Shown here: positions 8,470 through 18,579 of the stretch, one piece after another
How the letters are laid out: the number at the start of each line of letters is the position of its first letter
How positions within the stretch are numbered: position 1 is the first letter of the stretch
Source: Pimelobacter simplex
GTDB lineage: Bacteria; Actinomycetota; Actinomycetes; Propionibacteriales; Nocardioidaceae
Length of the DNA stretch: 64,000 nt
Direction of reading: 5' to 3'
Assembly (NCBI RefSeq): GCF_024662235.1
Contig: NZ_CP096276.1
Coordinates: 806,001-870,000, forward strand
Notes under the pieces: generated by a model
The model's input: the letters and a program-made list of their open reading frames with translations, nothing else
Databases searched by the model: none
Told to the model about the DNA's origin: nothing
Position numbers and translations under genes: made by a program

Positions 8470-10053
8470 TCAGGCCTCGGCGGCCGGCTTCTCGGCACCG
8501 CCACCGCCGCCACCGCTGCGACGACGCCGCCGGCGCCGGGGCGCCTCGGAGCCGCCCTCGGCGGGAGCCGCCGCGCCCTCGGCCGGAGCCGCGGCGTTCT
8601 CGACGGGCTGGCCACCGCGGGTGCGGGTGCGCGTCCGGGTCCGGTCGCGGTTGCGGGCCGGGCGCTCGGTGCGCTCGCCCGCGCGCTCGCCACGGTCGCC
8701 GCGGTCACCCTTGGGCGCCGGCGGGGCCGGGGGCACGATCCGGCCCTTGGTGCCCGGCGCGATGCCCTGGTCGTGGAAGAGGTGCTCGGAGGTCGAGTAG
8801 GTCTCGAGCGGCTCGTCGAAGGGCAGGTCGAGCGCCTTGTTGATCATCTTCCAGCGGTGCACGTCGGTCGCGTCGACCAGCGTGATCGCGATGCCCGAGG
8901 CGCCGGCCCGGCCGGTGCGGCCGATCCGGTGGACGTAGGTCTTGTCGTCCTCGGGGCAGGTGTAGTTGACCACGTGGCTCACGCCGGAGACGTCGATGCC
9001 GCGGGCGGCGACGTCGGTGGCGACGAGGACCTTGATCTTGTCCTCGCGGAACCGGTTCAGCGCCTTCTCGCGCGCCACCTGGGCCATGTCGCCGTGCAGC
9101 GGGCTGGCCTTGAAGCCGCGCTCGACCAGGTCGTCGGCGACCCGCTGCGCCTGGCGCTTGGTGCGGGTGAAGACGATCATCTTGTCGGCGTCCTCGGCCT
9201 GGAGCAGGCGGCCGAGGATCTCGGGCTTGTCGAGGTCGTGGGCGAGGTAGATGAACTGCGCGGTGGCCGGCACCGTCGCGTTCTCGTACGACGACTCGGC
9301 GCGGATGTTCATCGGGTGCCGCATGTGCATCCGGGCCAGCGAGACGATCGCGGCCGGCATGGTCGCCGAGAACAGCATGGTCTGGCGGGTCTCGGGGGTG
9401 AGCCGGAGCAGCTTCTCGACGTCGGGCAGGAAGCCGAGGTCGAGCATCTCGTCGGCCTCGTCCAGCACGAGCGCGTGCACGTGGGACAGGTCGAGGACCT
9501 TGCGGTTGGCCAGGTCGATGAGCCGGCCCGGCGTACCGACGACGATGTCGACGCCGGTCTCGAGCGCCTCGATCTGGGGCTCGTAGCCCACGCCGCCGTA
9601 GACGGTCAGCACGCGCAGGCCGCGGTCCTTGCCGGCCAGCTCGAGGTCGTTGGAGACCTGGAGGGCGAGCTCGCGGGTCGGCGCCACGATGAGCGCCTGC
9701 GGCTTGCCCTGGGGGATCTCGGCGTAGTCGGGGTCGGACGGCGCGACGCTGCGCTGCAGCACCGGGATGCCGAACGCGAGGGTCTTGCCGGTGCCGGTGC
9801 GGGCCTGACCGATGAGGTCGGTGCCCAGCAGGGCCACGGAGAGGGTCATCTCCTGGATGGCGAAGGGGTGGGTGATGCCGGCCCGGTCCAGGGCGTCGCA
9901 GATCAGGGGCATGACCCCGAGGTCGCGGAAGCTGGGCGTGGTCGTCTCGGTGTTCTGCGTGGAAGTCAGTGTCGTGTCGCTTTCGTGAGTGTCGTCAGCC
10001 GGTCGGCGTGGCGCCAGAATCAATGCGGCTGATTCACACTCAGCCGCGCACAT
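8470..10053 (-). CDS. DEAD-box ATP-dependent RNA helicase (RhlE-like)
   Basis: All helicase motifs are present in order: a Q-motif region, ARTGTGKT (Walker A), PTREL, DEAD, SAT and HRIGRTGRAG. The roughly 90-residue C-terminal tail is low-complexity, rich in Arg, Ala, Glu and Gly, typical of RNA-binding tails. It is expected to remodel structured RNA or ribosome precursors. The start is uncertain: ATG 10053 and TTG 10023 have no ribosome binding site, and conserved sequence begins only after a CTG at 9969. An 8-bp stem-loop (10025-10047) would lie in the leader if the later start is used. Divergent from a ferritin-like gene. Confidence 0.9.
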   Translation of the reverse strand: MCAAECESAALILAPRRPADDTHESDTTLTSTQNTETTTPSFRDLGVMPLICDALDRAGITHPFAIQEMTLSVALLGTDLIGQARTGTGKTLAFGIPVLQRSVAPSDPDYAEIPQGKPQALIVAPTRELALQVSNDLELAGKDRGLRVLTVYGGVGYEPQIEALETGVDIVVGTPGRLIDLANRKVLDLSHVHALVLDEADEMLDLGFLPDVEKLLRLTPETRQTMLFSATMPAAIVSLARMHMRHPMNIRAESSYENATVPATAQFIYLAHDLDKPEILGRLLQAEDADKMIVFTRTKRQAQRVADDLVERGFKASPLHGDMAQVAREKALNRFREDKIKVLVATDVAARGIDVSGVSHVVNYTCPEDDKTYVHRIGRTGRAGASGIAITLVDATDVHRWKMINKALDLPFDEPLETYSTSEHLFHDQGIAPGTKGRIVPPAPPAPKGDRGDRGERAGERTERPARNRDRTRTRTRTRGGQPVENAAAPAEGAAAPAEGGSEAPRRRRRRRSGGGGGGAEKPAAEA

Positions 10054-10119
10054 ACGTGGGCGGGTGCCCGGGCGGGCCTCGCCGCACCCCAGGGGTGCGG
10101 ACAGGCTCTCGCCGCGACC

Positions 10120-10126
10120 TATCATA
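10120..10126. promoter_or_regulatory. Overlapping divergent -10 elements
   Basis: An isolated AT-rich island in GC-rich surroundings. Read rightwards TATCAT (10120-10125) lies 17 bases before the ferritin-like start. Read leftwards TATGAT (10126-10121) precedes the helicase gene. Both match the TAnnnT -10 pattern; -35 matches are weak. Overlap implies that the two promoters could compete. Confidence 0.45.
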
Positions 10127-10142
10127 CTTGTAGGGTTCAGGC

Positions 10143-10844
10143 ATGGCTGAATCCGCCGATGCGACCGCCACCTCCGCCGACGCGGACCCGCTCTACCGCG
10201 AGGCCGTCGTGGACCTGCTCGCGGCGATCGCCTACGGCGAGATCTCGGCGTTCGAGCGGCTGGCCGAGGACGCCAAGCTGGCCCCGAGCCTGGCCGACAA
10301 GGTCGACCTGGCCACGATGGCCAGCGGCGAGCTGACCAAGGTCCACGCGCTGCACGACCGGCTGCGCGCCCTCGGCGCCGACCCGTTCGCGGCGATGGCT
10401 CCGTTCCGCGAGCCGCTCGACGAGTTCCACCGCCACACCGCGCCCGCCGACTGGTACGAGGGCCTGGTCAAGGCCTACGTCGGCGACGGGCTCGCCAACG
10501 ACTTCTACCGCGAGATCGCGGCCTACCTCGACCCCGAGACCCGCGACCTCGTCGTGTCGTCGATGGAGGAGGGCAGCCACGCGACGTTCGTCGTCGACCG
10601 GGTGCGCGCCGCCATCGCCGAGGACAGCCGGCTCGGCGGCCGGCTCGCTCTGTGGGGCCGCCGGCTGATGGGGGAGGCGCTCACCCAGGCCCAGCGGGTC
10701 GCGGCCGACCGCGACGCGCTTACCGCGCTCCTGGCCGGCGGCGTCGACCGCCCCGGACTCGACCTGGCCGCGATGGGCCGGATGTTCACCCGGCTCACCG
10801 AGCGGCACATGGCCCGCATGGGTGAGCTCGGCCTCGACGCGTGA
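10143..10844 (+). CDS. Ferritin-like fold (MiaE-type) protein
   Basis: 233 residues, mostly helical, with Glu and His residues spaced as in a four-helix diiron bundle: E36 in AYGEIS, ELTKVHALHD near 63-72, EEGSHATF near 143. In actinobacteria this family (ferritin-like, related to tRNA-hydroxylase MiaE) commonly sits beside a DEAD-box helicase, as here. Whether it binds iron or modifies tRNA is unknown. The ATG is about 10 bases from the predicted transcript start, so the leader is very short. Its stop overlaps the next gene by four bases. Confidence 0.78.
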   Translation: MAESADATATSADADPLYREAVVDLLAAIAYGEISAFERLAEDAKLAPSLADKVDLATMASGELTKVHALHDRLRALGADPFAAMAPFREPLDEFHRHTAPADWYEGLVKAYVGDGLANDFYREIAAYLDPETRDLVVSSMEEGSHATFVVDRVRAAIAEDSRLGGRLALWGRRLMGEALTQAQRVAADRDALTALLAGGVDRPGLDLAAMGRMFTRLTERHMARMGELGLDA

Positions 10845-11284
10845 GCACCTCCGAGCGCGCGGTCGAGCGGCTGCTCTACCGCTATGCCGACGCGATCGAC
10901 GCCGGCGACCTCGCCGCGCTCGGCGCGCTCTTCGCCCACGGCCGGATCGCCCAGCACACGTCCGACGGACCGCTCACGCTGGCCGAGGGGAGCGCGGCGG
11001 TCGAGGCGTTCTACCGCTCCCTGGTGATCCTGTACGACGACGGCACGCCCCGCACCCGCCACGTCACGACCAACGTGGTGATCGACGTCGACGAGGCTGC
11101 GGGCACCGCGCTCGGCGCGGCGACGTACACGGTGCTGCAGGCGACCGAGGGCCTGGCGCTCCAGCCGATCATCGTGGGCCGCTACCGCGACAGCTTCCGC
11201 CGCGTCGAGGGGGAGTGGTGGTTCGACACCCGCGCGATGAGCGTCGACCTGACCGGCGACCTCAGTCGGCACCTGCGGAGCTGA
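10841..11284 (+). CDS. SnoaL/NTF2-like fold protein
   Basis: 147 residues with the N-terminal VERLLYRYADAIDAGDLAAL signature of the nuclear transport factor 2-like superfamily, followed by a cone-shaped beta-sheet pattern. Members include polyketide cyclases, dehydratases and ketosteroid isomerases; many have no assigned substrate and none can be assigned here. GTG start overlapping the previous stop suggests translational coupling. Its last 23 bases overlap the 3' end of the convergent desaturase gene. Confidence 0.78.
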   Translation: MSTSERAVERLLYRYADAIDAGDLAALGALFAHGRIAQHTSDGPLTLAEGSAAVEAFYRSLVILYDDGTPRTRHVTTNVVIDVDEAAGTALGAATYTVLQATEGLALQPIIVGRYRDSFRRVEGEWWFDTRAMSVDLTGDLSRHLRS

Positions 11285-12143
11285 GCTCGCGCTCCTTCGG
11301 TGCCCACCCCGGCGGGCCGAACACGTAGCCCAGCCGCTCCCGCCAACCCGTCGCGCGACGGACGTTGCGGGCGATGGCCGCGTAGTCGCCGTACTCGAGG
11401 GTGAGCAGGTTGAAGGTCTCGACCGGCTTGGTCAGTCCGTACGTCGGCCGCTGTCGCTCGGGCTCGAAGGTCCCGAACATCCGGTCCCAGACGACGAGGA
11501 TGCCGGCGTAGTTCTTGTCGAGGTACTCCGGGTCCGAGCCGTGGTGCACCCGGTGGTGCGAGGGCGTGTTGAAGACCAGCTCGATCGGCCGGGGCAGCCG
11601 CCCGATCGTCTCGGTGTGCACGAAGAACTGGTAGACGAGGTTGATCGAGAAGGCGACGTAGAGCGTCCACGGCGCGAACCCGAGGAACGGCAGCGGCAGC
11701 CAGAAGAAGAACTCGAACCACGGGTTCCACTTCTGGCGCAGCGCGGTCGCGAAGTTCATGTACTCGCTGGAGTGGTGCGCCTGGTGGGCCGCCCAGCCGA
11801 TGTTGACCCGGTGCACGAAGCGGTGGTTGCCGTAGTAGGCGAGGTCGAGGCCGACGATGAGCAGCACCCAGTACCACCAGGTGTCGGTGGGCAGGTGGAA
11901 CGGCGCGAGGTGGGTCGAGATCGCGGAGTAGACGAAGAACGTCCCGACCTTGAAGACGGTCAGGAAGAAGATCGAGCCGACCCCCATCGCGATCGAGGTG
12001 CGCGCGTCCTTGAGGGCGTAGCCGGTGACATTGTCGTCGTGGTCGAGCCAGCGCAGCGCCGCGAGCTCGACGAGGATGCTCAGCACGAAGAACGGGACGG
12101 CGTACGTCACCGGGTTCTGCATCGGGTCGAGCAGGTCGTGCAT
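11262..12143 (-). CDS. Sterol desaturase / fatty acid hydroxylase family protein
   Basis: 293 residues, multi-spanning, with the three histidine clusters of the family: HRFVH near residue 107, HQAHH near 120, and HRVHH near 207. These hold a diiron centre that hydroxylates or desaturates lipids at the membrane. The lipid substrate is unknown; hopanoid, carotenoid and fatty-acid derivatives are all possible. The gene lies divergent to a TetR regulator with 67 bases between them, so that regulator probably controls it. Confidence 0.87.
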   Translation of the reverse strand: MHDLLDPMQNPVTYAVPFFVLSILVELAALRWLDHDDNVTGYALKDARTSIAMGVGSIFFLTVFKVGTFFVYSAISTHLAPFHLPTDTWWYWVLLIVGLDLAYYGNHRFVHRVNIGWAAHQAHHSSEYMNFATALRQKWNPWFEFFFWLPLPFLGFAPWTLYVAFSINLVYQFFVHTETIGRLPRPIELVFNTPSHHRVHHGSDPEYLDKNYAGILVVWDRMFGTFEPERQRPTYGLTKPVETFNLLTLEYGDYAAIARNVRRATGWRERLGYVFGPPGWAPKERELSSAGAD

Positions 12144-12210
12144 GGCGGCTCCTTGAAGTGACTTGGGGGTAAGTTACTACAGAGTCAATTGATTGGGTAG
12201 GGTGATCCGC

Positions 12211-12828
12211 ATGACCACGGCCACTCGTCGTACCGGAACCAAGGGCGTGGCCCGCGCCGAGCGCGAGCAGCAGATCCTCGAGGTCGCCGGCCGGGTCTTC
12301 GGCGAGCACGGCTTCGCGGCCACCAACGTCGCCGAGATCGCGCGCGAGGCGGGCATCTCCAAGCCGCTGATCTACAACTACTTCGGCTCCAAGGAGGCGC
12401 TCTTCGAGCGCTGCCTGGCGACCGCGTCCGACCTGCTCATCGACGAGATCGAGCGCACCGCCGCCCTCGGCGCGGTCGGCCTGACCCGCGCCCTGGCCAC
12501 CCTCGACGGCGTCTTCGGCGTCCTCGCCGGGCGGACCTGGGTCTGGCGCGTCGCCAACTACCCCAGCGCCCCGTCGTCGGCCTCCGCCCTCCTCGGCTCC
12601 TACCGCGAGCGCCTCGAGGCCCTCGCCCACGACGGCGTCCACGAGCTCCTCGCCCTCGCCGGGGACGACGACCCGCTCGACCTGGCCGCCATGGTCGCGG
12701 TGTGGAGCAGCGTCTTCGCCGCGCTCGTCGACTGGTGGTGCGCCCACCCCGGCGTCGCGCCCGCCCAGATGAGCGCGCGCTGCGAGCGGCTGTTCGCCGC
12801 GGTGTTCGGCGCCGAGGTCAGTGCCTGA
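12211..12828 (+). CDS. TetR family transcriptional regulator
   Basis: 205 residues. The N-terminal helix-turn-helix is clear: REQQILEVAGRVFGEHGF, then TNVAEIAREAGISKPLIYNY. The C-terminal ligand-binding part is unlike any regulator I can name. The ATG at 12211 is used rather than the TTG at 12193 because GGGTAGGGTGA lies just before it. The gap to the divergent desaturase holds short palindromes (GTAAGTTAC, TCAATTGA) that could form the operator. The stop overlaps the convergent DUF202 gene by 11 bases. Confidence 0.88.
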   Translation: MTTATRRTGTKGVARAEREQQILEVAGRVFGEHGFAATNVAEIAREAGISKPLIYNYFGSKEALFERCLATASDLLIDEIERTAALGAVGLTRALATLDGVFGVLAGRTWVWRVANYPSAPSSASALLGSYRERLEALAHDGVHELLALAGDDDPLDLAAMVAVWSSVFAALVDWWCAHPGVAPAQMSARCERLFAAVFGAEVSA

Positions 12829-13180
12829 GCAGAGCGCTGCCCAGCGCCACCAGCATCAGCACGCCCACCGCGCCCAGCACGACCATCCCGCCGGTGAACC
12901 CGGGGAACGCCCCGCCCGTGCGCATCGCGATCTCGGTCCGCGTCCAGCGGTGCCAGCCCACCCCGAGCGCCACCGCGGCCACGACCACCAGGCCCACCGA
13001 CAGCACCAGGCGCGCGGTCAACGAGAACTCCAGGGCCGGCGAGCTCACCGCGACGGCGCCGGCGACGAGCGCGAGCGACGTACGGACCCAGGCGAGGAAG
13101 GTGCGCTCGTTGGCGAGCGAGTCGCGCGGCTCGGGGTCCTGCCCGACGGAGTACACCCGATACGGGCGGCGGTGGCTCAC
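12818..13180 (-). CDS. DUF202 small membrane protein (YidH-like)
   Basis: 120 residues with three membrane segments and the family motif LANERTFLAWVRTSLAL near residues 22-38, followed by a basic stretch and a last C-terminal helix. DUF202/YidH proteins are widespread, with no established biochemical role. GTG start. The gene converges with the TetR gene and shares 11 bases with it. Confidence 0.85.
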   Translation of the reverse strand: MSHRRPYRVYSVGQDPEPRDSLANERTFLAWVRTSLALVAGAVAVSSPALEFSLTARLVLSVGLVVVAAVALGVGWHRWTRTEIAMRTGGAFPGFTGGMVVLGAVGVLMLVALGSALLRH

Positions 13181-13255
13181 GACCCCAGCATGCCGCAGTC
13201 GGTACGCCGCGCGGTGGGTGCTGCCCGATCCGGCACCCCTCCCGGTCTAGGCTGA

Positions 13256-14584
<1,329 letters not shown>

Positions 14585-14606
14585 CCCGAGCCCTCAGGAG
14601 ACCGCC

Positions 14607-15212
14607 GTGGCTGCGACACCGGGCGACCGCCGTACGTCCCGCAAGCCGGGCCGCCCCGCCGCGGGGCGGTCCGGGCCGCGGTACGCCGAGCGGCTCAAGG
14701 CCGAGCGCAAGAAGGCGGCCCGGGAGCGCGAGGCCGCCCTGGTCCGGGCCCGCGAGGAGCACCAGAAGAAGTCCCGGCTGACCAGCCGGGCCGCGATCCT
14801 GGTGCTGGTCCTCGCGGTGCTGGCCGTCTCCTACGCCTCGTCGCTGCGGGCCTACCTGCAGCAGCGCGGCAATATCGACCGGCTCGAGGCGCAGATCTCC
14901 GAGACCCAGGGCAAGATCGACGACCTCAAGCGCGACAAGGCCCGCTGGGAGGACCCGGCGTTCGTCAAGCAGCAGGCCCGCCTGCGCTTCGGGTACGTCG
15001 AGAAGGGCGAGACGCCGTTCGTCGTCGTCGACGAGAACGGCAACCCGCTCGACGCCTCGGCTGACCTGGCCGACCCGTCACGGGTGGCCGACCCCGACAA
15101 GGTGACCTGGTACGAGGGCACCTGGGAGTCGGTCAAGATCGCCGGGCACCCGCCCAAGGTGCGCGGCCCCAAGAGTGAGATCCAGGCTCCCAAGGAGGAC
15201 CTGAAGGAGTGA
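14607..15212 (+). CDS. FtsB/DivIC-type septum formation initiator
   Basis: 201 residues: a basic cytoplasmic N-terminus of about 55 residues, one membrane helix near 57-75, a coiled coil with heptads (about 78-100, IDRLEAQISETQGKIDDLK) and an extracytoplasmic C-terminal tail. This is the FtsB/DivIC layout; these proteins bridge FtsL and FtsQ at the division site. The position directly after enolase is conserved in actinobacteria. GTG start with CAGGAG seven bases upstream. The stop overlaps the next gene. Confidence 0.88.
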   Translation: MAATPGDRRTSRKPGRPAAGRSGPRYAERLKAERKKAAREREAALVRAREEHQKKSRLTSRAAILVLVLAVLAVSYASSLRAYLQQRGNIDRLEAQISETQGKIDDLKRDKARWEDPAFVKQQARLRFGYVEKGETPFVVVDENGNPLDASADLADPSRVADPDKVTWYEGTWESVKIAGHPPKVRGPKSEIQAPKEDLKE

Positions 15213-15739
15213 GCACCGCCAACTTCGAGGCCGCCGACGAGGCCGTCATCACGGCCCAGCTCGGTCGGCCCCCGCGCGGCGTGCACGCCGTCGGGCACCG
15301 CTGCCCGTGCGGCAACCCCGACGTCGTCACGACCGAGCCGCGGCTGCCCAACGGCACGCCGTTCCCGACGACGTACTACCTGACCTGCCCGCGGGTGAAC
15401 TCGCGGATCGGCACCCTCGAGGCCTCCGGGCTGATGAAGGAGATGCAGGAGCGGCTCGGCACCGACTCCGAGCTCGCCGCCGCCTACCGCGGCGCGCACG
15501 AGGCCTACCTGGCCGACCGGGCCGCCGTCGGCGTGGCCGGCGGCTTCGACGTCCCCGAGATCGACGGGATCTCCGCAGGCGGCATGCCCGACCGGGTCAA
15601 GTGCCTGCACGTCCTGGCCGGGCACGCGCTGGCCGCGGGCCCGGGCGTCAACCCGCTCGGCGACGAGGTCCTCGAGATCCTCGGCGAGTGGTGGGCCAAG
15701 GGCCCGTGCGTGAGCGCCGCCGCCGCTGCCGATGAGTGA
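15209..15739 (+). CDS. DUF501 protein
   Basis: 176 residues, soluble, with conserved cysteine pairs (RCPCGNP near residues 30-36, LTCPRVN near 58-64) and KCLHVLAGHALA near 131. DUF501 is an uncharacterised actinobacterial family nearly always found between the FtsB-like gene and ppx. The Cys pattern suggests a metal site. Four-base overlap with the gene before and eight-base overlap with the gene after show a tightly coupled operon. Confidence 0.9.
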   Translation: MSTANFEAADEAVITAQLGRPPRGVHAVGHRCPCGNPDVVTTEPRLPNGTPFPTTYYLTCPRVNSRIGTLEASGLMKEMQERLGTDSELAAAYRGAHEAYLADRAAVGVAGGFDVPEIDGISAGGMPDRVKCLHVLAGHALAAGPGVNPLGDEVLEILGEWWAKGPCVSAAAAADE

Positions 15740-16661
15740 CGCCGCGGTCGCCGCGATCGATTGCGGCACCAACACGATCAAGCTGCTCGTCGGGGACCCC
15801 GTGGGCGACCCCGACGGGGTCCGCCGCGAGAGCCGGATGATCCGGCTCGGCCAGGGCGTCGACGCGACCGGCCGGCTCGCGCCCGAGGCGCTGGAGCGCG
15901 CCTGGGTGGCGATCGACGAGCTCGCCGCGATCATCACCGAGGCGGGCGTCGGTCCCGACCGGATGCGCTTCTGCGCGACCTCCGCGACCCGGGACGCCGC
16001 CAACGCGGCCGAGTTCGCCGCCGGCGTCCGGGCCCGGCTCGGCATCGACCCCGAGGTGCTCTCCGGCGACGAGGAGGCCCGGCTGGCCTTCGCCGGCGCG
16101 GTCCGCGGCCTGCCCGACGCCGGCCTCGCCGCGCCCACGCTCGTCGTCGACATCGGCGGCGGCTCGACCGAGCTGATCCTCGGCGACCCGGCGACCGGGC
16201 CGAGCGCCGCGCACTCGATGGACATCGGCTCGGTCCGGCTCCACGAGCGCCACGTGCGCACCGACCCGATCAGCACCGACGAGATCGCCGCCATCACCGC
16301 GGACGTCGACGCGGCGCTCGACGCCTGCCCGGTCGACCCGGCCACGGCGGCATCCGTCGTGCTCGTGGCCGGCACCAACACGACCGTCGCCGCCGGGACG
16401 CTCGGCCTCGCGGTCTACGACCGGGCGCTCATCCACGGGCAGACGCTGCCCGTCGGCGACGTGCTCATCCAGGTCGGGCGGCTGCTCGGCATGAGCGTGG
16501 CCCAGCGCCGCGAGCTCGGCTGGATGCACCCCGGTCGCGCCGACGTGATCGACGCCGGCGCCCTCATCGTGTCCCGCGTGCTGCAGCGGCTCTCGGTCTG
16601 CTCGGTGCTGGTCGCCGAGACCGACATCCTCGACGGGATCGCCTGGTCGCTGGTGCGCTGA
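15732..16661 (+). CDS. Ppx/GppA family exopolyphosphatase
   Basis: 309 residues of the actin/Hsp70-fold phosphatase family. Visible are the phosphate loop [11 protein letters not shown] near residues 10-20, the SATRDAANA segment near 84, and IGGGSTEL near 142. Enzymes of this short type hydrolyse polyphosphate or (p)ppGpp; the length matches mycobacterial Ppx1. Stop overlaps the next start by one base. Confidence 0.92.
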   Translation: MSDAAVAAIDCGTNTIKLLVGDPVGDPDGVRRESRMIRLGQGVDATGRLAPEALERAWVAIDELAAIITEAGVGPDRMRFCATSATRDAANAAEFAAGVRARLGIDPEVLSGDEEARLAFAGAVRGLPDAGLAAPTLVVDIGGGSTELILGDPATGPSAAHSMDIGSVRLHERHVRTDPISTDEIAAITADVDAALDACPVDPATAASVVLVAGTNTTVAAGTLGLAVYDRALIHGQTLPVGDVLIQVGRLLGMSVAQRRELGWMHPGRADVIDAGALIVSRVLQRLSVCSVLVAETDILDGIAWSLVR

Positions 16662-17388
16662 TGAGCGGACCCGCGGAGGCGATGGCGCGGCTGGACGACC
16701 AGGTCAGCCGGTGCCGCCGCTGCCCGCGGCTGGTCGCCTGGCGCGAGCAGGTCGCGCGGGACAAGCGCGCGGCGTACGCCGACCAGGACTACTGGGGCCG
16801 CCCGGTGCCCGGCTTCGGCCCGGCCGACGCCCGGATCCTCCTGGTCGGGCTCGCCCCCGCCGCCCACGGGGCCAACCGCACGGGCCGGATGTTCACCGGC
16901 GACCGGGCCGGCGACTGGCTGTTCGCGTCCCTGCACCGGGTCGGCCTGGCCAACCAGGCCGCGAGCGTGGCGCTCGACGACGGCCTGGAGCTGCACGAGG
17001 TCCGCATGGCCGCGCCGATCCGCTGCGCGCCGCCGGCCAACAAGCCCACCCCCGAGGAGCGGGCCGCCTGCGCGCCCTGGCTCGACCGCGAGCTGGCGAT
17101 CCTGCGGCCCTCGCTGCGGGTGGTCGTCGCGCTCGGGGCCATCGGCTGGCAGTCGGCGCTCAGCGCGCTCGGTGGCGCGGGCTGGACCGTGCCCCGGCCG
17201 CGGCCACGGTTCGGGCACGGCGCCGAGGCACTGCTGGCTGGGCCGGTCGCGGCGCCGGAGCGGACGTCGTCCTCCTCGGCTGCTTCCACCCCAGCCAGCA
17301 CAACACGTTCACCGGACGGCTCACCGAGCCGATGACCGACGAGGTGCTGCTGCGGGCGCGAGAGGTCGCTGAGACAATGACCCGGTGA
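16661..17388 (+). pseudogene. Uracil-DNA glycosylase (family 5-like), frameshifted
   Basis: From ATG 16661 one frame encodes a family 4/5-type uracil-DNA glycosylase with the iron-sulfur Cys pair [25 protein letters not shown], the [10 protein letters not shown] loop and FGHGAEAL. Conserved sequence then leaves this frame: the essential C-terminal motif [14 protein letters not shown] and the tail to TGA 17386-17388 lie one frame back. The switch falls within about 17225-17265, while the first frame runs on to a non-conserved stop at 17335. Either one base was lost from the gene or the assembly has an error in this GC-rich stretch. No slippery heptamer is visible. The intact product would be about 242 residues. 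Confidence 0.8.
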
Positions 17389-17909
17389 GCACCGACCTCT
17401 ACGCCGTCACCGTCCTGGGCCACGACCGTCCCGGCATCATCGCCGCCACCACGGCCGGCCTCGCCGAGCTCGGGCTCAACATCGAGGACTCCACCATGAC
17501 CCTGCTGCGGGGTCACTTCGCGATGATGCTGCTGTGCCGCGGTGCGGCCGACGGCGCTGCCATCGAGCGCGCCCTCGCCCCGCTGGCCGCCGACGGTGAC
17601 CTCGACGTCGCCGTCCGCCCGGTCACCGACGAGCCCGCCCCCGCCGCCGGCGGTACGTCATGGGTGCTCACCGTCCACGGCGGCGACCGCTCCGGCATCG
17701 TCTCGGCCATCATCACCGAGGTCGCCCAGGCCGGCGGCAACATCACCGACCTGACCACTCGCCTGGCCGGCGACCTCTACCTGCTCGTCGCCGAGCTCGC
17801 CCTGCCCGTCGGTGCCGACGTCGCGGCCGTCGAGACCGCCATCCGTACGGCGGCCGAGCGGGTCGGCGTCACCGCCACCCTGCGCCCGGCCGAGGCCGAC
17901 GAGCTGTGA
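17385..17909 (+). CDS. Two-ACT-domain protein (GcvR-like)
   Basis: 174 residues with two ACT domains, each opening with the amino-acid-binding signature: [24 protein letters not shown] (first) and [24 protein letters not shown] (second). The layout matches GcvR, the repressor partner of the glycine cleavage system in enterobacteria. No gcv genes are nearby, so the ligand and target are unknown. GTG start inside the last codons of the glycosylase gene, and the stop overlaps peptide deformylase, so the three are one operon. Confidence 0.85.
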   Translation: MSTDLYAVTVLGHDRPGIIAATTAGLAELGLNIEDSTMTLLRGHFAMMLLCRGAADGAAIERALAPLAADGDLDVAVRPVTDEPAPAAGGTSWVLTVHGGDRSGIVSAIITEVAQAGGNITDLTTRLAGDLYLLVAELALPVGADVAAVETAIRTAAERVGVTATLRPAEADEL

Positions 17910-18460
17910 CCAGCGAGCGCGTCGCCGCCTGGTCCGAGACCGAGCTGGGCGTCGAGGGGCGCGTGCGCGACGTCGTACGGGCGCCGGAGGGTGTGCTCTC
18001 CGCCCGGGGCGCCGACGTCGACCCCACCGACCCCGAGATCGTCCAGCTCGCCGCCGACCTCGTCGCCACCATGCGCGTCAGTCCCGGCTGCGTCGGCCTC
18101 GCCGCCAACCAGGTCGGCGTCGGCGTCCGGATGTTCTGCGTCGACGTCGTCGAGCACCCCAAGACCCGCACCCACCACGGCACCTTCGTGCTCTGCAACG
18201 CCGAGGTCGTCGAGTCCAGCCGCAACGAGAAGGCCCGCGAGGGCTGCATGAGCGTCCCCGACTTCACCGGCGACGTGAAGCGCGCCTCGCGGCTGACCGT
18301 CCGCGGCCAGCTGCCCGCCACCGGCGAGTCCGTCGAGTTCAGCACCGACGCCTTCGAGGCCCGCGCCCTGCAGCACGAGATCGACCACACCGACGGCTTC
18401 CTGTTCCTCGACCGGGTCGCCGGGGCGCACGCGATCTATCCCCGCCAGACCTACTTATGA
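17906..18460 (+). CDS. def: Peptide deformylase
   Basis: 184 residues with the three metalloprotease motifs: GCVGLAANQVG near residue 60, EGCMSVP near 112 (Cys ligand), and QHEIDHTDG near 154 (two His ligands and catalytic Glu). It removes the formyl group from nascent proteins. In motif 1 the usual Gln is kept within ANQ. The extended N-terminus fits actinobacterial deformylases. GTG start overlaps the ACT gene stop by four bases. A tRNA gene begins 19 bases after the stop. Confidence 0.93.
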   Translation: MTSERVAAWSETELGVEGRVRDVVRAPEGVLSARGADVDPTDPEIVQLAADLVATMRVSPGCVGLAANQVGVGVRMFCVDVVEHPKTRTHHGTFVLCNAEVVESSRNEKAREGCMSVPDFTGDVKRASRLTVRGQLPATGESVEFSTDAFEARALQHEIDHTDGFLFLDRVAGAHAIYPRQTYL

Positions 18461-18479
18461 GCCGGGCCGGTCGCGTCCC

Positions 18480-18554
18480 GCCCCCGTATCCCAACCGGTA
18501 GAGGAAGCCGCCTTAAAAGCGGTCCGAGTGTGGGTTCGACTCCCACCGGGGGCA
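18480..18554 (+). tRNA. tRNA with UAA anticodon (tRNA-Leu) and unusually short variable arm
   Basis: Cloverleaf read by hand. A 7-bp acceptor GCCCCCG pairs with CGGGGGC. The anticodon stem GCCGC/GCGGT encloses loop CTTAAAA with anticodon TAA at 18514-18516. The T-stem GTGGG/CCCAC encloses loop TTCGACT. The discriminator is A, followed by CC then G, so CCA is not fully encoded. The anticodon reads UUA leucine codons, which are very rare in this genome. Canonical tRNA-Leu has a long variable arm; here it is only about six bases, so charging identity is less certain than the anticodon suggests. Confidence 0.85.
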
Positions 18555-18579
18555 CCGAGAGCCGAACCCCCGCGGTGGA

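Noticed and set aside
17221..17335. Programmed -1 ribosomal frameshift in the uracil-DNA glycosylase gene
   Set aside because: No slippery heptamer or downstream pseudoknot is evident and no such mechanism is known for this family; mutation or assembly error is simpler.
18461..18579. Integration site (attB) at the tRNA gene
   Set aside because: No integrase, no direct repeat of the tRNA 3' end and no prophage genes follow within the window.
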